Shown: positions 18,426 through 27,630, counted from the stretch's first letter. The stretch: DNA of 64,000 bases from Stutzerimonas stutzeri (GCF_000590475.1 NZ_CP007441.1:2300660-2364659), one strand, 5' to 3'. Numbers and translations are program-made. The notes: a model not told the origin generated them from the sequence alone.

Positions 18426-19064
18426 CTAGCGATGCGGAGAGTTGACGATTCGCTCCTGCAGCGAAGCTCGCGCCTCGCCGTCCAGCGCCAGAAAGACCCT
18501 CAGTGCCGCATAGGCATCATTGGCCGCATAGTGCTGCTGCGCTTCGCTCAGCGATCGGCTCGCCCAATTGGAGGTCGACACCCGGCGCGATTTGCGAATG
18601 CCGGCGCCCAACACCGCTGCGACGGCGCCGCGCAGCCCGACCTGACCCTTTTTGCCGGGATAACGCAGCGCCGTCCCCAGGTCCAGGTAACGCCGTAGCT
18701 CGACGCCCAGCTTGCTGCGCAGACGGCTGCGGTCGGAGCTCAGCCCAAAACCAACCTTCAGCAGCCGATCGGACTCCAGAACCGCCTTTGCCGCCTCGAT
18801 GCATCCTTCTCGCTCGACCTGAAACAGATAGGTCTTTTCCGGAGTAGCGAACTGAATCAGATGCGGCCCGGTAGACAGCTCGCCAACGCGGAAGGTGGGC
18901 TTGGATTCCGTATCGAAGCCGATCTCGGCGAAGGTGTTGATTTCGTCAGCGGCCTGGTGGAACTGCTCTGGCGTCGAGGGGATGACGATGCGGTCGAGGG
19001 CGAGTCCGTCGAATCGGGGTAGGGCGTCGATATCCACACACGGGGCGATGTGCACGATGGTCAT
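18426..19064 (-). CDS. 3'-5' exonuclease, RNase D/DnaQ-like DEDD fold
   Basis: A DEDD-superfamily exonuclease of about 212 residues. The first acidic motif is FDTES in IGFDTESKPTF; exonuclease II is near KVGFGLSSDRSRL; the last motif is YAANDAYAALRVF (Y-x3-D). These support a DEDDy active site. It resembles a stand-alone RNase D nuclease domain without HRDC, so it acts on RNA or DNA 3' ends; the substrate is unknown. I choose ATG 19064 (MTIVHIAP); the upstream in-frame start at 19109 adds a basic extension that looks non-conserved. No strong ribosome site is visible at either. Confidence 0.85.
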   Translation of the reverse strand: MTIVHIAPCVDIDALPRFDGLALDRIVIPSTPEQFHQAADEINTFAEIGFDTESKPTFRVGELSTGPHLIQFATPEKTYLFQVEREGCIEAAKAVLESDRLLKVGFGLSSDRSRLRSKLGVELRRYLDLGTALRYPGKKGQVGLRGAVAAVLGAGIRKSRRVSTSNWASRSLSEAQQHYAANDAYAALRVFLALDGEARASLQERIVNSPHR

Positions 19065-19282
19065 TCGTCGTCGGCTCTTGTTGTCTGGGAGTGACAGGGC
19101 GCTGCGCACGCGAGGATGGCCGGTCTAAGCGAGACCAGCCTTCAGTGCCGCATGATACCGCCGAGCGCGTGATCAACGGTGCGGTTCGTGACGGCGCCGT
19201 CTACATACCTGCCTGGCCGACTATCTCAACCAGGCAATTTCATCTGAAAAGGTCATCACAGGGGGCGGATATAGCCCAGCGC

Positions 19283-20479
19283 TCAGGCCTCACGCATCCG
19301 CGGATGCTGAAAAAACCACACCGCCAGCGGTGTGGCGGCCGCGATGACGCCTAGGCCCAGTGCCGAGATTGCGACGGGTAATCCATGGTGATCAGCAAGC
19401 CAGCCGACGCCGATCAACGGCACGATACTGCCGACATAGCCGCACACCAGATAGGTTGAAATCAATCCGGAACGTTCGGTGGGTGAGGCGATTCGGTTGA
19501 CCATACTGATCCCCGCCAACAGACACAGACCATGTCCGGACGCTGTGGCGCAGACACCGATGATGAACACAGCCGGCGAGCCGAGCTTGAAATTGAGCAC
19601 GAGCATGGCGTTGCTGAGCACCACTGCGAGCAGACCAAGCAGCCCGCACCAGCGCAGGCTCATTCGCGCGCACGCCAGCTGCGTCATGGCCGAAGCCAGC
19701 AGGATGACCCCAATGGACGTCCCGCTCACCACTGGTCCGTGCCAGGGAATCATTGTTTCCAGAAACAACGGGGCCATGGACGCGTAGATCCCGAACACGC
19801 CGAAGGCGAAGAACGGGCAGGCACAGGTCAGCATGAAGGCCAGCGAATCGCTGCGGCTCGCCCAGGCCATGCGCGGAATAAAGGTTCGCCAACCGAGCGC
19901 TGCGCTCATGCTGGCCTCGTGATGCTTCAGTTGCACACGCATCAAGGCATAGACGGCCAGCACTCCGAGCACTAGCGAAGGTACGTACGTGATCATCAGC
20001 GGATGAGGCAACCAATGACCGATGAAGCCTCCGATCAGCGGGCCCAGGCCAAAGCCGAACGCGAGCAGAAAGCTGGTGATCATCGATATCCGCTGGGACG
20101 CTCCGTCGCGGGAAATCTGTACCAGGCCCACCGAAGCGCTGGTCACGATCAGGCTGGAAGACAGCCCTACCGCAAAGCGACCCACATTCAGGCTCGGCAG
20201 GCTCCAGGCGAGCATGGTCAGCAGCGTCCCGCCCCAGCCCAGCAACAGGCCCGCCAGCATCACCCGGCGAAACCCCAAGGTGTCCGACAACCGGCCCATG
20301 AACAGCAGCCCGAACAGCGCACCGACCATGTACACCACATAGATCAGCGAGATGTCGCTGGTGCGCAGTTGCCATGCCGCCTTGTACAACGGGTACAGCG
20401 GCGAAATCAGTGCGGTGCCCATCACGCCTACGCACATGGCGAAGCACACCCAGGGAAACGCTGACCACTTTCCTTTCAT
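19283..20479 (-). CDS. MFS transporter
   Basis: A 398-residue major facilitator protein with about 12 membrane segments. It starts with a membrane helix at residues 7-30 (PWVCFAMCVGVMGTALISPLYPLY), and the loop 2-3 signature GRLSDTLGFRRVMLAG is clear at about 60-75. The general form is that of drug or metabolite exporters and the substrate is not evident. It is the last minus-strand gene before the pqq operon, divergent from pqqA across about 370 bases. Confidence 0.9.
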   Translation of the reverse strand: MKGKWSAFPWVCFAMCVGVMGTALISPLYPLYKAAWQLRTSDISLIYVVYMVGALFGLLFMGRLSDTLGFRRVMLAGLLLGWGGTLLTMLAWSLPSLNVGRFAVGLSSSLIVTSASVGLVQISRDGASQRISMITSFLLAFGFGLGPLIGGFIGHWLPHPLMITYVPSLVLGVLAVYALMRVQLKHHEASMSAALGWRTFIPRMAWASRSDSLAFMLTCACPFFAFGVFGIYASMAPLFLETMIPWHGPVVSGTSIGVILLASAMTQLACARMSLRWCGLLGLLAVVLSNAMLVLNFKLGSPAVFIIGVCATASGHGLCLLAGISMVNRIASPTERSGLISTYLVCGYVGSIVPLIGVGWLADHHGLPVAISALGLGVIAAATPLAVWFFQHPRMREA

Positions 20480-20848
20480 TTAAAGATGCCTGCACAGCGG
20501 GAACTGATCCGGTCCCGTGTCGTGTATGGAAACAATTGGATTGACTGGGAAGCCTGACGCCGCGCCCACGATATAAAACGGTTCGGTTCGTCAGCCCCTG
20601 TACAGACGACAGGCGCCGGGCGTACCGGACACGGATTATCGCAGTAACGAATCGCTTCGACTTGAATGTCGACCGGCAGCATGCCGCGATAGCCGTTCCG
20701 ACGGTTGGAAGAATGCAGGATGTCCAGGTCCAAGGCACTACCCAGGCAGGGCGTTGTCTCCTTCCAAAGCACCATTCTGCTTTTGGCGGAATAGGGTGCT
20801 TAACGAGTCGTCGGGACACCCCGTCAGCCATACGAAGAGGATCGAACC
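20480..20848. other. Intergenic region upstream of pqqA
   Basis: About 370 bases between the divergent MFS gene and pqqA. A minus-strand open frame (to 20775) covers part of it but shows no recognisable domain, so I do not call a gene. The pqqA promoter should lie in the right half. The pqqA ribosome site is AGAGGA, 7 bases before its ATG. Confidence 0.5.
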
Positions 20849-20920
20849 ATGTGGACCAAACCCGCTTTTACTGACCTGCGTATCGGTTTCGAAGTCACGA
20901 TGTACTTCGCCAATCGTTGA
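20849..20920 (+). CDS. pqqA: Coenzyme PQQ precursor peptide PqqA
   Basis: A 23-residue peptide, MWTKPAFTDLRIGFEVTMYF followed by ANR. Glu15 and Tyr19, the residues cross-linked by PqqE to form the PQQ skeleton, are in the conserved E-V-T-M-Y context. The ribosome site AGAGGA is 7 bases upstream. A strong hairpin follows at 20929-20946 before pqqB, a usual feature that lets the precursor be made in excess over the enzymes. Confidence 0.98.
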   Translation: MWTKPAFTDLRIGFEVTMYFANR

Positions 20921-20928
20921 TTTGTCCG

Positions 20929-20946
20929 CCCCGGCTCAAGCCGGGG
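20929..20946 (+). terminator. pqqA-pqqB intergenic hairpin (attenuator-like)
   Basis: CCCCGGC-TCAA-GCCGGGG forms a perfect 7-base-pair GC stem with a four-base loop, 8 bases after the pqqA stop. It has no long T tract, so partial termination or mRNA stabilisation is more likely than full termination. Confidence 0.65.
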
Positions 20947-20968
20947 CTTCACTTTCAGGGAGCTGCCC

Positions 20969-21880
20969 ATGTTCATCCAGATTCTCGGTTCGGCTGCTGG
21001 CGGCGGCTTTCCTCAATGGAACTGCAATTGCGTCAATTGCGCAGGGCTGCGTGCCGGCACCATACGCGCGCGGGCCCGTACCCAATCGTCCATCGCCATC
21101 AGCGATGACGGTAAAAACTGGATACTCTGCAACGCATCGCCTGATATACGTGCCCAACTGGAATCCTTTCCGACACTGCAGCCGGCCCGTGCGCCGCGTG
21201 ACACGGCTATCGGCGCGATCATTCTGCTGGACAGCCAGATCGACCATACCACCGGTCTGCTGACCTTGCGTGAAGGCTGCCCGCACGAAGTCTGGTGTAC
21301 CGAGATGGTCCACCAGGACCTCAGCACCGGCTTTCCGCTGTTCAAAATGCTTGAGCACTGGAACGGTGGCCTGCGCTGGAACCCCATTGCCCTGGACGGC
21401 AGCTTCCGTATCCCGACCTGCCCGAATCTTCGAATCACGCCGATTCCACTGCGCAGCTCGGCACCGCCATATTCCCCGCACCGCAATGATCCGCATCCGG
21501 GCGACAACATCGGTCTGCTGATCGACGACCAGAAAACCGGCGGTACGCTGTTTTATGCGCCGGGCCTGGGCAAGGTCAGCGACGACTTGCTGGACATCAT
21601 GCGCGGTGCCGATTGCCTGTTGGTCGACGGCACGCTCTGGCGCGATGACGAAATGCGCGTGCGTGAAGTGGGCACCAAGCTCGGCAGCGAAATGGGCCAT
21701 CTCCAGCAGAGCGGCCCGGGCGGGATGATCGAAGTGCTCGATGGCATGCCGACCGCGCGCAAGATTCTCATCCACATCAACAATACCAACCCGATCCTTG
21801 ACGAGGACTCCCCCGAGCGGGCGGAGCTGGGCGAGCATGGAATCGAGGTCTCGTTCGATGGAATGAGCATCGAGCTGTAA
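20969..21880 (+). CDS. pqqB: PQQ biosynthesis protein PqqB
   Basis: A 303-residue metallo-beta-lactamase-fold protein, the usual length. The N-terminus FIQILGSAAGGGFPQWNCNC is diagnostic of PqqB, and DSQIDHTTGLL contains the D-x-D/H-type metal site. PqqB is proposed to be an oxidoreductase acting late in the conversion of the Glu-Tyr derivative to PQQ precursor. It lies 48 bases after pqqA and 94 bases before pqqC. Confidence 0.97.
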   Translation: MFIQILGSAAGGGFPQWNCNCVNCAGLRAGTIRARARTQSSIAISDDGKNWILCNASPDIRAQLESFPTLQPARAPRDTAIGAIILLDSQIDHTTGLLTLREGCPHEVWCTEMVHQDLSTGFPLFKMLEHWNGGLRWNPIALDGSFRIPTCPNLRITPIPLRSSAPPYSPHRNDPHPGDNIGLLIDDQKTGGTLFYAPGLGKVSDDLLDIMRGADCLLVDGTLWRDDEMRVREVGTKLGSEMGHLQQSGPGGMIEVLDGMPTARKILIHINNTNPILDEDSPERAELGEHGIEVSFDGMSIEL

Positions 21881-21974
21881 CGCAAGCGGCGGTCGACGCC
21901 CTGCATAACCAGTACTTGAAAACTCGCCGGGCGCAGCCCGGGCAAACAACCCATACCAATCGTAAGGAAGCTCC

Positions 21975-22727
21975 ATGACCCTGCTGGCCATGACCCGTTC
22001 CGAATTCGAACAGGCGCTGCGCGCCAAGGGCGACTATTACCATATCCATCACCCTTTCCACCGCGCCATGTACGAAGGCCGCTCGACCCGCGAACAGATC
22101 CAGGGCTGGGTGGCGAACCGCTTCTACTATCAAATATGCATACCGGTGAAGGACGCCGCGATCATGGCCAACTGCCCGGATCGCGAGACTCGCCGCGAGT
22201 GGATCCAGCGCATCATCGATCACGATGGTACGCCGGGCGAAGAGGGCGGTATCGAGGCGTGGCTGCGACTGGCCGAAGCGGTGGGGTTGGATCGCGAACA
22301 GGTCCTGTCGCAGGAGCTGGTGCTGCCCGGGGTACGCTTCGCAGTCGACGCCTACGTCAATTTTGCCCGCCGCGCTGTCTGGCAGGAGGCGACCAGCAGC
22401 TCACTCACCGAGCTGTTCGCACCGACGATCCATCAGTCGCGCCTGGATGCCTGGCCACGGCACTACAGTTGGATCGATGCGGCCGGCTACGACTATTTCC
22501 GTAAGCGTCTGACGGAAGCGCGCCGGGATGTCGAGCACGGCCTGCGCATTACGCTTGAGCACTACACCACGCGCGAAGGCCAGGAGCGCATGCTGAATAT
22601 TCTTCAGTTCAAGCTGGACGTCTTGTGGAGCATGCTGGATGCCATAAGCATGGCGTACGAATTGGACCGCCCGCCGTATCACACGGTGACCCGTGAGCGC
22701 GTTTGGCACAAAGGCATAACCTTCTAG
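21975..22727 (+). CDS. pqqC: Pyrroloquinoline-quinone synthase PqqC
   Basis: A 250-residue helical protein of the TenA/PqqC fold. It catalyses the final ring closure and eight-electron oxidation giving PQQ, using oxygen and no cofactor. Conserved elements include YHIHHPFHRAMYEG near the N-terminus, WVANRFYYQICIPVKDAAI and the active-site-rich HYSWIDAAGYDYFRKRL. The preceding spacer (21926-21942) carries a short GC hairpin. The pqqC-pqqD gap of 185 bases is unusually long because it holds a REP-like repeat pair. Confidence 0.97.
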   Translation: MTLLAMTRSEFEQALRAKGDYYHIHHPFHRAMYEGRSTREQIQGWVANRFYYQICIPVKDAAIMANCPDRETRREWIQRIIDHDGTPGEEGGIEAWLRLAEAVGLDREQVLSQELVLPGVRFAVDAYVNFARRAVWQEATSSSLTELFAPTIHQSRLDAWPRHYSWIDAAGYDYFRKRLTEARRDVEHGLRITLEHYTTREGQERMLNILQFKLDVLWSMLDAISMAYELDRPPYHTVTRERVWHKGITF

Positions 22728-22743
22728 GTGGAACCTATGGCAG

Positions 22744-22825
22744 GCGGAACGCCGCCCGATCCACCCTACGCTTGGACACCCAGGTGACCGGCTATCCCAT
22801 AAGGGTGGGCCGGGCGGCGCTCCGC
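22744..22825. repeat. REP-like inverted repeat pair between pqqC and pqqD
   Basis: A 23-base unit at 22744-22766 (begins GCGGAACGCCGCCCG) and its inverted copy at 22803-22825 match at 20 of 23 positions and are separated by 36 bases. Each unit is itself hairpin-prone (GGCGGAACGCCGCC). The pair resembles a REP/BIME element of Pseudomonas and would fold into a large structure inside the pqq transcript. Confidence 0.75.
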
Positions 22826-22912
22826 TTCAGCCCATTATGAAGCCCCTACAAACGACAGAACCAACCCAAACCCGGCGAGGCCACCCGCCTGGCCACTGGC
22901 GAGACAAGGACA

Positions 22913-23188
22913 ATGACCGACCTACTGCCCAAGATCCCGGCCTTCCGCCGCGGCTTCCGTTTTCAGTGGGAGCCCGCGCAGAACTGCCACGTACTGCTTT
23001 ACCCGGAGGGCATGATCAAACTCAACGAAAGCGCCGCTGCGGTGCTCGGCGAGGTCGACGGTGCGCGCACGGTGGGCGCTATCGTCGCCGATCTGCAGGC
23101 GCGCTTCCCCGATGCTGAAGGCATCGAGGAAGACATCGTCGCGTTCCTGGAGGTGGCCGTTGAACGGTTCTGGATCGAGCTTCGCTAA
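22913..23188 (+). CDS. pqqD: PQQ biosynthesis peptide chaperone PqqD
   Basis: A 91-residue RRE-type protein that binds PqqA and presents it to the radical SAM enzyme PqqE. Typical features are RFQWEPAQNCHVLLYPEGM in the first 40 residues and LNESAAAVLGEVDG, followed by a helical C-terminus. Its 3' end overlaps pqqE by 29 bases when pqqE starts at the TTG described for that gene, which implies translational coupling. Confidence 0.97.
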   Translation: MTDLLPKIPAFRRGFRFQWEPAQNCHVLLYPEGMIKLNESAAAVLGEVDGARTVGAIVADLQARFPDAEGIEEDIVAFLEVAVERFWIELR

Positions 23189-24314
23189 ACCGGGGTTCGC
23201 GCCCGGTCCGCCGTTGTGGTTGCTGGCCGAGCTCACCTATCGTTGCCCGCTGCAATGCCCGTACTGCTCCAACCCGCTGGATTTCGCCCGCAGCCAGGAT
23301 GAGCTGAGTACCGCAGAGTGGATCGAGGTGTTCCGCCAGGCGCGGGAGATGGGGGCGGCGCAACTGGGCTTTTCCGGCGGCGAGCCGCTGGTCCGCCAAG
23401 ACCTGGCCGAGCTGATAAAAGGCGCGCGGGAGCTCGGCTACTACACCAATCTGATCACGTCGGGCATCGGCCTGACCGAAGAGAAGATCGCTTCGTTCGC
23501 CGACGCTGGGCTCGACCATATCCAGATCAGCTTCCAGGCCGCCGATGAAGATGTGAACAATTTGCTCGCCGGCTCCAAAAAGGCCTTCGCGCAGAAGCTC
23601 GCCATGGCGCGAGCAGTGAAAGCGCACGGCTACCCGATGGTGCTCAACTTCGTGACCCATCGGCACAATATCGACGACATCGAGCGCATCATTCAGCTAT
23701 GTCTGGAACTGGAAGCCGACTTTGTCGAATTAGCCACCTGTCAGTTCTACGGCTGGGCCGAACTCAACCGCGCGGGATTGCTGCCGAGCAAAGCCCAGCT
23801 GGTGCGTGCCGAGCGCATCACCAATGAGTGGCGTGCCAGGCTCGCCGAGCAAAATCACCCCTGCAAGCTGATCTTCGTCACCCCGGATTACTACGAAGAG
23901 CGCCCCAAGGGCTGCATGAACGGCTGGGGCAACCTGTTTCTCGACATCACCCCGGACGGCACGGCACTGCCTTGTCACAGCGCGCGGCAATTGCCGATCA
24001 GCTTTCCTAACGTGCGTGAGCAAAGCATCGAGCAGATCTGGAAACACTCGTTTGGCTTCAACAAATTCCGCGGCTTCGACTGGATGCCCGAGCCGTGCCG
24101 ATCCTGCGACGAAAAGGAGAAGGATTTCGGTGGCTGTCGCTGTCAAGCGTTCATGCTCACCGGCGACGCCGCCAATGCCGACCCGGTATGCAGCAAGTCG
24201 CCCAATCACGGCACTATTCTCGCCGCGCGGACCGAAGCCGAGCAGGCGCCTCGCGAGCTGGATGAACTGACGTTTCGCAACGAGAAGGCATCGAAGCTAA
24301 TCCTCAAGGTGTAA
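23160..24314 (+). CDS. pqqE: PqqA peptide cyclase PqqE (radical SAM)
   Basis: Joins Glu15 and Tyr19 of PqqA by a carbon-carbon bond. With the start chosen here it has 384 residues; the radical SAM cluster is C29-x3-C33-x2-C36 (CPLQCPYC) and a SPASM auxiliary-cluster domain is seen in CRSCDEKEKDFGGCRC and PVC. No ATG is near the conserved N-terminus. The TTG at 23160 has GGAGG six bases upstream and yields MNGSGSSFAKPGF before the conserved PLWLLAELTYRC. An upstream ATG at 23061 would add 33 residues overlapping pqqD and looks spurious. Confidence 0.95.
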   Translation: MNGSGSSFAKPGFAPGPPLWLLAELTYRCPLQCPYCSNPLDFARSQDELSTAEWIEVFRQAREMGAAQLGFSGGEPLVRQDLAELIKGARELGYYTNLITSGIGLTEEKIASFADAGLDHIQISFQAADEDVNNLLAGSKKAFAQKLAMARAVKAHGYPMVLNFVTHRHNIDDIERIIQLCLELEADFVELATCQFYGWAELNRAGLLPSKAQLVRAERITNEWRARLAEQNHPCKLIFVTPDYYEERPKGCMNGWGNLFLDITPDGTALPCHSARQLPISFPNVREQSIEQIWKHSFGFNKFRGFDWMPEPCRSCDEKEKDFGGCRCQAFMLTGDAANADPVCSKSPNHGTILAARTEAEQAPRELDELTFRNEKASKLILKV

Positions 24315-24318
24315 GGTC

Positions 24319-26271
24319 GTGCCCTCCGAGCGATGCCTGTTGAGCGAGATCGAGATGACCAAGACCGCAATCCCCTACGGCTTCTGGCCCAGCGACTGGA
24401 GCGCCGAGAAAGCCGCATCGGCGAGCCGTGATTTTGCCGAGACTCGCGCCGGCCATGGTGGCGTGTTCTGGATCGAATACCAGCCGGAGGATGCTCGATG
24501 CACTCTGTGGCACTGGCGAGCCGGTCAGGCCGTCTGTATCACGCCAGCTGGCGGATCCCTGCGCAGCCGGGTCTACGAGTATGGCGGAGGGGCCTTCTGC
24601 CTGACGGATCGAGCAGTGGCCTTCGTCAATGAGAAGGATCAGCAGATCCACCTTCAATCCATCGTCGACCATGCCGCCGAACCCACTGTACTGACTCTGC
24701 GGACCGATTGCCGCTACGGCGACCTGCAATTCGACCCCGGCCAGATGGCTATCGTGGCGGTCGAAGAAGCACATATCGAAGAGCGGGTGGAGCACCGACT
24801 GGTCAGTTTCTCGGTGAAGTCCGGCAGGCGCAGCGTCCTCGTTGAGGGCGCGGATTTCTACTCGTCGCCAGCGCTCGATGCCGAAGCTCGGCGTATGGCC
24901 TGGATCCAATGGCAGCGTCCCGAACAACCCTGGACCGCGACCAGCCTGTGGCTGGCCGAGCGCGATGCGGACGGTACCTGGCAAACGCCGAGATGCCTGG
25001 CCGGCACGGAAGGCGACGAGTCCCTGCAGCAGCCACGCTTTGCCGCGGACGGGACTCTCTACTGTCTGAGTGACAGGGCCGGCTGGTGGCAGCCCTGGCG
25101 GGAGGAGGGTGGCCGACTCGTTTCGGTGCTCGCGCTTGCGAACGACGTATCCGCGCCCGAAAAAGGAGCTGCGCAGGCGTCGTTCGACCATGCGCCGGCG
25201 CCCTGGCAACTGGGTACGACCAGCTATCTGCCGCTGAGCGAGGGCGGTCTGCTGCTGACGCGTATGGTCGATGGTTACGGTCTGTTGCTGGAACGGAACG
25301 ACAAGGGCCGCGAACGTCAGCTGGCAACGGCCTTCACCCGCTGTCGGCAACTGGCTGCCGATGAGCAGCATTACTACTGCATCGCCTCCGCCGTCGACCG
25401 GGTACCAGCCGTGCTGGCGATAAACCGTCGGACAGGCCGGACCTCGATCCTTGCAGGCGGCGAGCAGCCGCTACCGGCTGATCAGCTGTCGCGCCCTCAG
25501 CCGCTCAGCTTCGCCACCGGGCACGACGAAACCGCGCATGCGTTCTTCTATCCGCCCTGTAATGCCAACTGCCGAAGCCTGGAAGGCGAGAGACCTCCGT
25601 TGGTGGTCTTCCTGCACGGCGGGCCGACTTCGGCCTGCTACCCGGTATTCGATCCGCGTATTCAATACTGGACTCAGCGGGGATTTGCCGTAGCCGACAT
25701 CAACTACCGCGGCAGTAGCGGTTTCGGTCGCGCCTACCGGCAGCGCCTCCACGAGCAATGGGGCGTAGTGGACGTGGAAGATACCCGCGCCGCCGTCACG
25801 GCGTTGGCATTGCGTGGGCAGATCGACTCGACCCGCACCTTCGTCCGCGGCTCGAGCGCCGGCGGTTATACCGCGCTATGCGCCCTGATGGCCGACGCTG
25901 GCTTCAGTGGCGGCGCCAGTCTTTATGGTGTCAGTGATCCACTCGCCCTGCGACATGCCACCCACAAGTTCGAGGCGGATTATCTGGACTGGCTGATCGG
26001 TGATCCGCAGCGCCATGCCGATCGCTATCGTCAGCGCACCCCGCTGCACCATGCGGGACAGATCAAGGCCCCGGTGATTTTCTTTCAGGGCGGGCTGGAT
26101 GCCGTAGTGCTTCCGGCACAGACAGAATCGATGGTGTCAGCGCTTCGCCAGCGCGGCATCCGAGTCGAGTACTGCCTTTATCCACAAGAGCGTCACGGGT
26201 TTCGACAGGCGGATAATCTGGCGGATGCGTTGGCGCGCGAATGCCGTTTTTATCAGGGCATGCTTGGCTGA
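24319..26271 (+). CDS. S9 family prolyl oligopeptidase-like peptidase of the pqq cluster
   Basis: About 650 residues: an N-terminal beta-propeller (1-390) and a C-terminal alpha/beta-hydrolase domain. The serine nucleophile is in GSSAGG (about residue 515), the oxyanion region in LHGGPTS, the acid near GGLDAVV and the histidine in ERHGF. Such a peptidase follows pqqE in several pseudomonads (sometimes called pqqH) and may trim peptide pieces during PQQ maturation; this role is inferred from position. It starts 4 bases after pqqE if GTG 24319 is used (AAGGTG 7 bases upstream); ATG 24355 is the alternative. Confidence 0.88.
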   Translation: MPSERCLLSEIEMTKTAIPYGFWPSDWSAEKAASASRDFAETRAGHGGVFWIEYQPEDARCTLWHWRAGQAVCITPAGGSLRSRVYEYGGGAFCLTDRAVAFVNEKDQQIHLQSIVDHAAEPTVLTLRTDCRYGDLQFDPGQMAIVAVEEAHIEERVEHRLVSFSVKSGRRSVLVEGADFYSSPALDAEARRMAWIQWQRPEQPWTATSLWLAERDADGTWQTPRCLAGTEGDESLQQPRFAADGTLYCLSDRAGWWQPWREEGGRLVSVLALANDVSAPEKGAAQASFDHAPAPWQLGTTSYLPLSEGGLLLTRMVDGYGLLLERNDKGRERQLATAFTRCRQLAADEQHYYCIASAVDRVPAVLAINRRTGRTSILAGGEQPLPADQLSRPQPLSFATGHDETAHAFFYPPCNANCRSLEGERPPLVVFLHGGPTSACYPVFDPRIQYWTQRGFAVADINYRGSSGFGRAYRQRLHEQWGVVDVEDTRAAVTALALRGQIDSTRTFVRGSSAGGYTALCALMADAGFSGGASLYGVSDPLALRHATHKFEADYLDWLIGDPQRHADRYRQRTPLHHAGQIKAPVIFFQGGLDAVVLPAQTESMVSALRQRGIRVEYCLYPQERHGFRQADNLADALARECRFYQGMLG

Positions 26272-26400
26272 GCGTACGTCAGGTTTGGCAAACGTCTCCA
26301 AGCGGGACCAAGCGGAAAGGATGCGCTCGGTCCTGAACCATCTCCTCATTGAAACGCGTGGACGGTAGTAGTAAGGACGAGAATCAACGCTAGGTTAGCG

Positions 26401-27630
26401 TCACCGTGCGTCAGTTGCCGGCGGGTGTCGAGGCAGGCCCATCGATATCAACGCCGCCAGTAGCACGAAGCCGCTTGAGATCCACAGGCAGGCTTCCAAA
26501 CCGTAGCGCTGGTAAACCCAGCCGGACAGCAGCGTCCCCAGCAATCGACCGAGCGCGTTGGACATGTAATAGAAACCCACATCCAACGACACGCCATCGG
26601 CCTTGGCGTAGGAAACGATGAGGTAGCTGTGCAGTGATGAGTTCACCGCGAACAGCGCACCGAACAGCAATAGACCGCCGAGCAACACCGCTTCGGGCGC
26701 GACATCCCAGCCCAGCCCCAATGCAATCGCTGCCGGCAGGCCTGCCAACAGCAGTGCCCAGATAACTGCCGCATGGCCGTCCGGCACCTCGCCACGCGTC
26801 TTGCACGTGATGGCCGGGACGAGGGTCTGAGCGATGCCGTAACCGATTACCCAGAGCGCGAGAAAGCCGCCAACCTGCCAGAAGTCCCATCCAAACACGG
26901 ACGACAGATAAACCGGCAGCGCCACCACGAACCAGACATCGCGCGCGCCGAACAGGAACAGTCGCGCGGCCGACAGAACATTGATAGCTCGGCTCTTGGA
27001 CAGCAGTTCACGGAACTTCGGCTTCGCCTTGGCCTTGCCCAGATCCTTCTTCAACAGGCACAGGCTGGCAACCCAGATCAATGCCAATACAGCGGCCATG
27101 GTCAGCAACGCGCCGCGGAAACCGATGCCTGCAAGCAACGCGCCGCCCAGGAAAAAGCCCACGCCCTTGAGCGCATTCTTCGACCCGGTGAGAACAGCTA
27201 TCCATCGGTACAGCGTGCTTTGCTGGGCATCCGACACCAGAAGCTTGATCGAGCTCTTGGCGCTCATCTTGTTCAGATCTTTGGCGATGCCGGACAGCGC
27301 TTGCGCGCCCATCACCCAGGGAATCGTCAACCACGTTGTAGGCACCGTCAGCATGAGCAGCGCCACGACTTGCATTGCAAGGCCGACGTTCATGGTGCGG
27401 TTGAGGCCGAGCCGTGCGCCCAGGTAGCCGCCAACCAGATTGGTGATCACACCGAATATCTCGTAGAAGAGAAACAGCGCGGCAATCTGCAGCGGCGTAT
27501 AGCCCAGCGCATGGAAGTGCAGGACGACCAGCATCCGCAGCGCACCATCGGTCAGGGTGAACGTCCAATAGTTGCCGGTCACCAGCAGATACTGGCGCAC
27601 CTCGGGCGCCAGGCGGGAGAGGGCATGCAT
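26401..27630 (-). CDS. arsJ: Organoarsenical efflux permease ArsJ
   Basis: An MFS-type permease of 409 residues and about 12 helices. Its sequence (QYLLVTGNYWTFTLTDGALR; GGYLGARLGLNRTM; IAKDLNKMSAKSSIK) is that of ArsJ, which exports 1-arseno-3-phosphoglycerate. It is the last gene of the arsR-arsH-ynfA-gap-arsJ operon, directly after the GAPDH gene that makes its substrate from arsenate. I place the start at ATG 27630, with AAAGGA 7 bases upstream; a longer frame to 27723 would overlap the GAPDH gene. Confidence 0.93.
   Translation of the reverse strand: MHALSRLAPEVRQYLLVTGNYWTFTLTDGALRMLVVLHFHALGYTPLQIAALFLFYEIFGVITNLVGGYLGARLGLNRTMNVGLAMQVVALLMLTVPTTWLTIPWVMGAQALSGIAKDLNKMSAKSSIKLLVSDAQQSTLYRWIAVLTGSKNALKGVGFFLGGALLAGIGFRGALLTMAAVLALIWVASLCLLKKDLGKAKAKPKFRELLSKSRAINVLSAARLFLFGARDVWFVVALPVYLSSVFGWDFWQVGGFLALWVIGYGIAQTLVPAITCKTRGEVPDGHAAVIWALLLAGLPAAIALGLGWDVAPEAVLLGGLLLFGALFAVNSSLHSYLIVSYAKADGVSLDVGFYYMSNALGRLLGTLLSGWVYQRYGLEACLWISSGFVLLAALISMGLPRHPPATDAR

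Noticed and set aside
20476..20775. Minus-strand open frame of 99 codons between the MFS gene and pqqA
   Set aside because: No recognised domain, no convincing ribosome site, and it runs into the MFS gene start; it is more likely untranslated control region.
19392..20831. 479-codon minus-strand frame overlapping the MFS gene
   Set aside because: It has the Arg/His/Ala-rich composition of a shadow frame, while the overlapping frame encodes a clear twelve-helix MFS protein.
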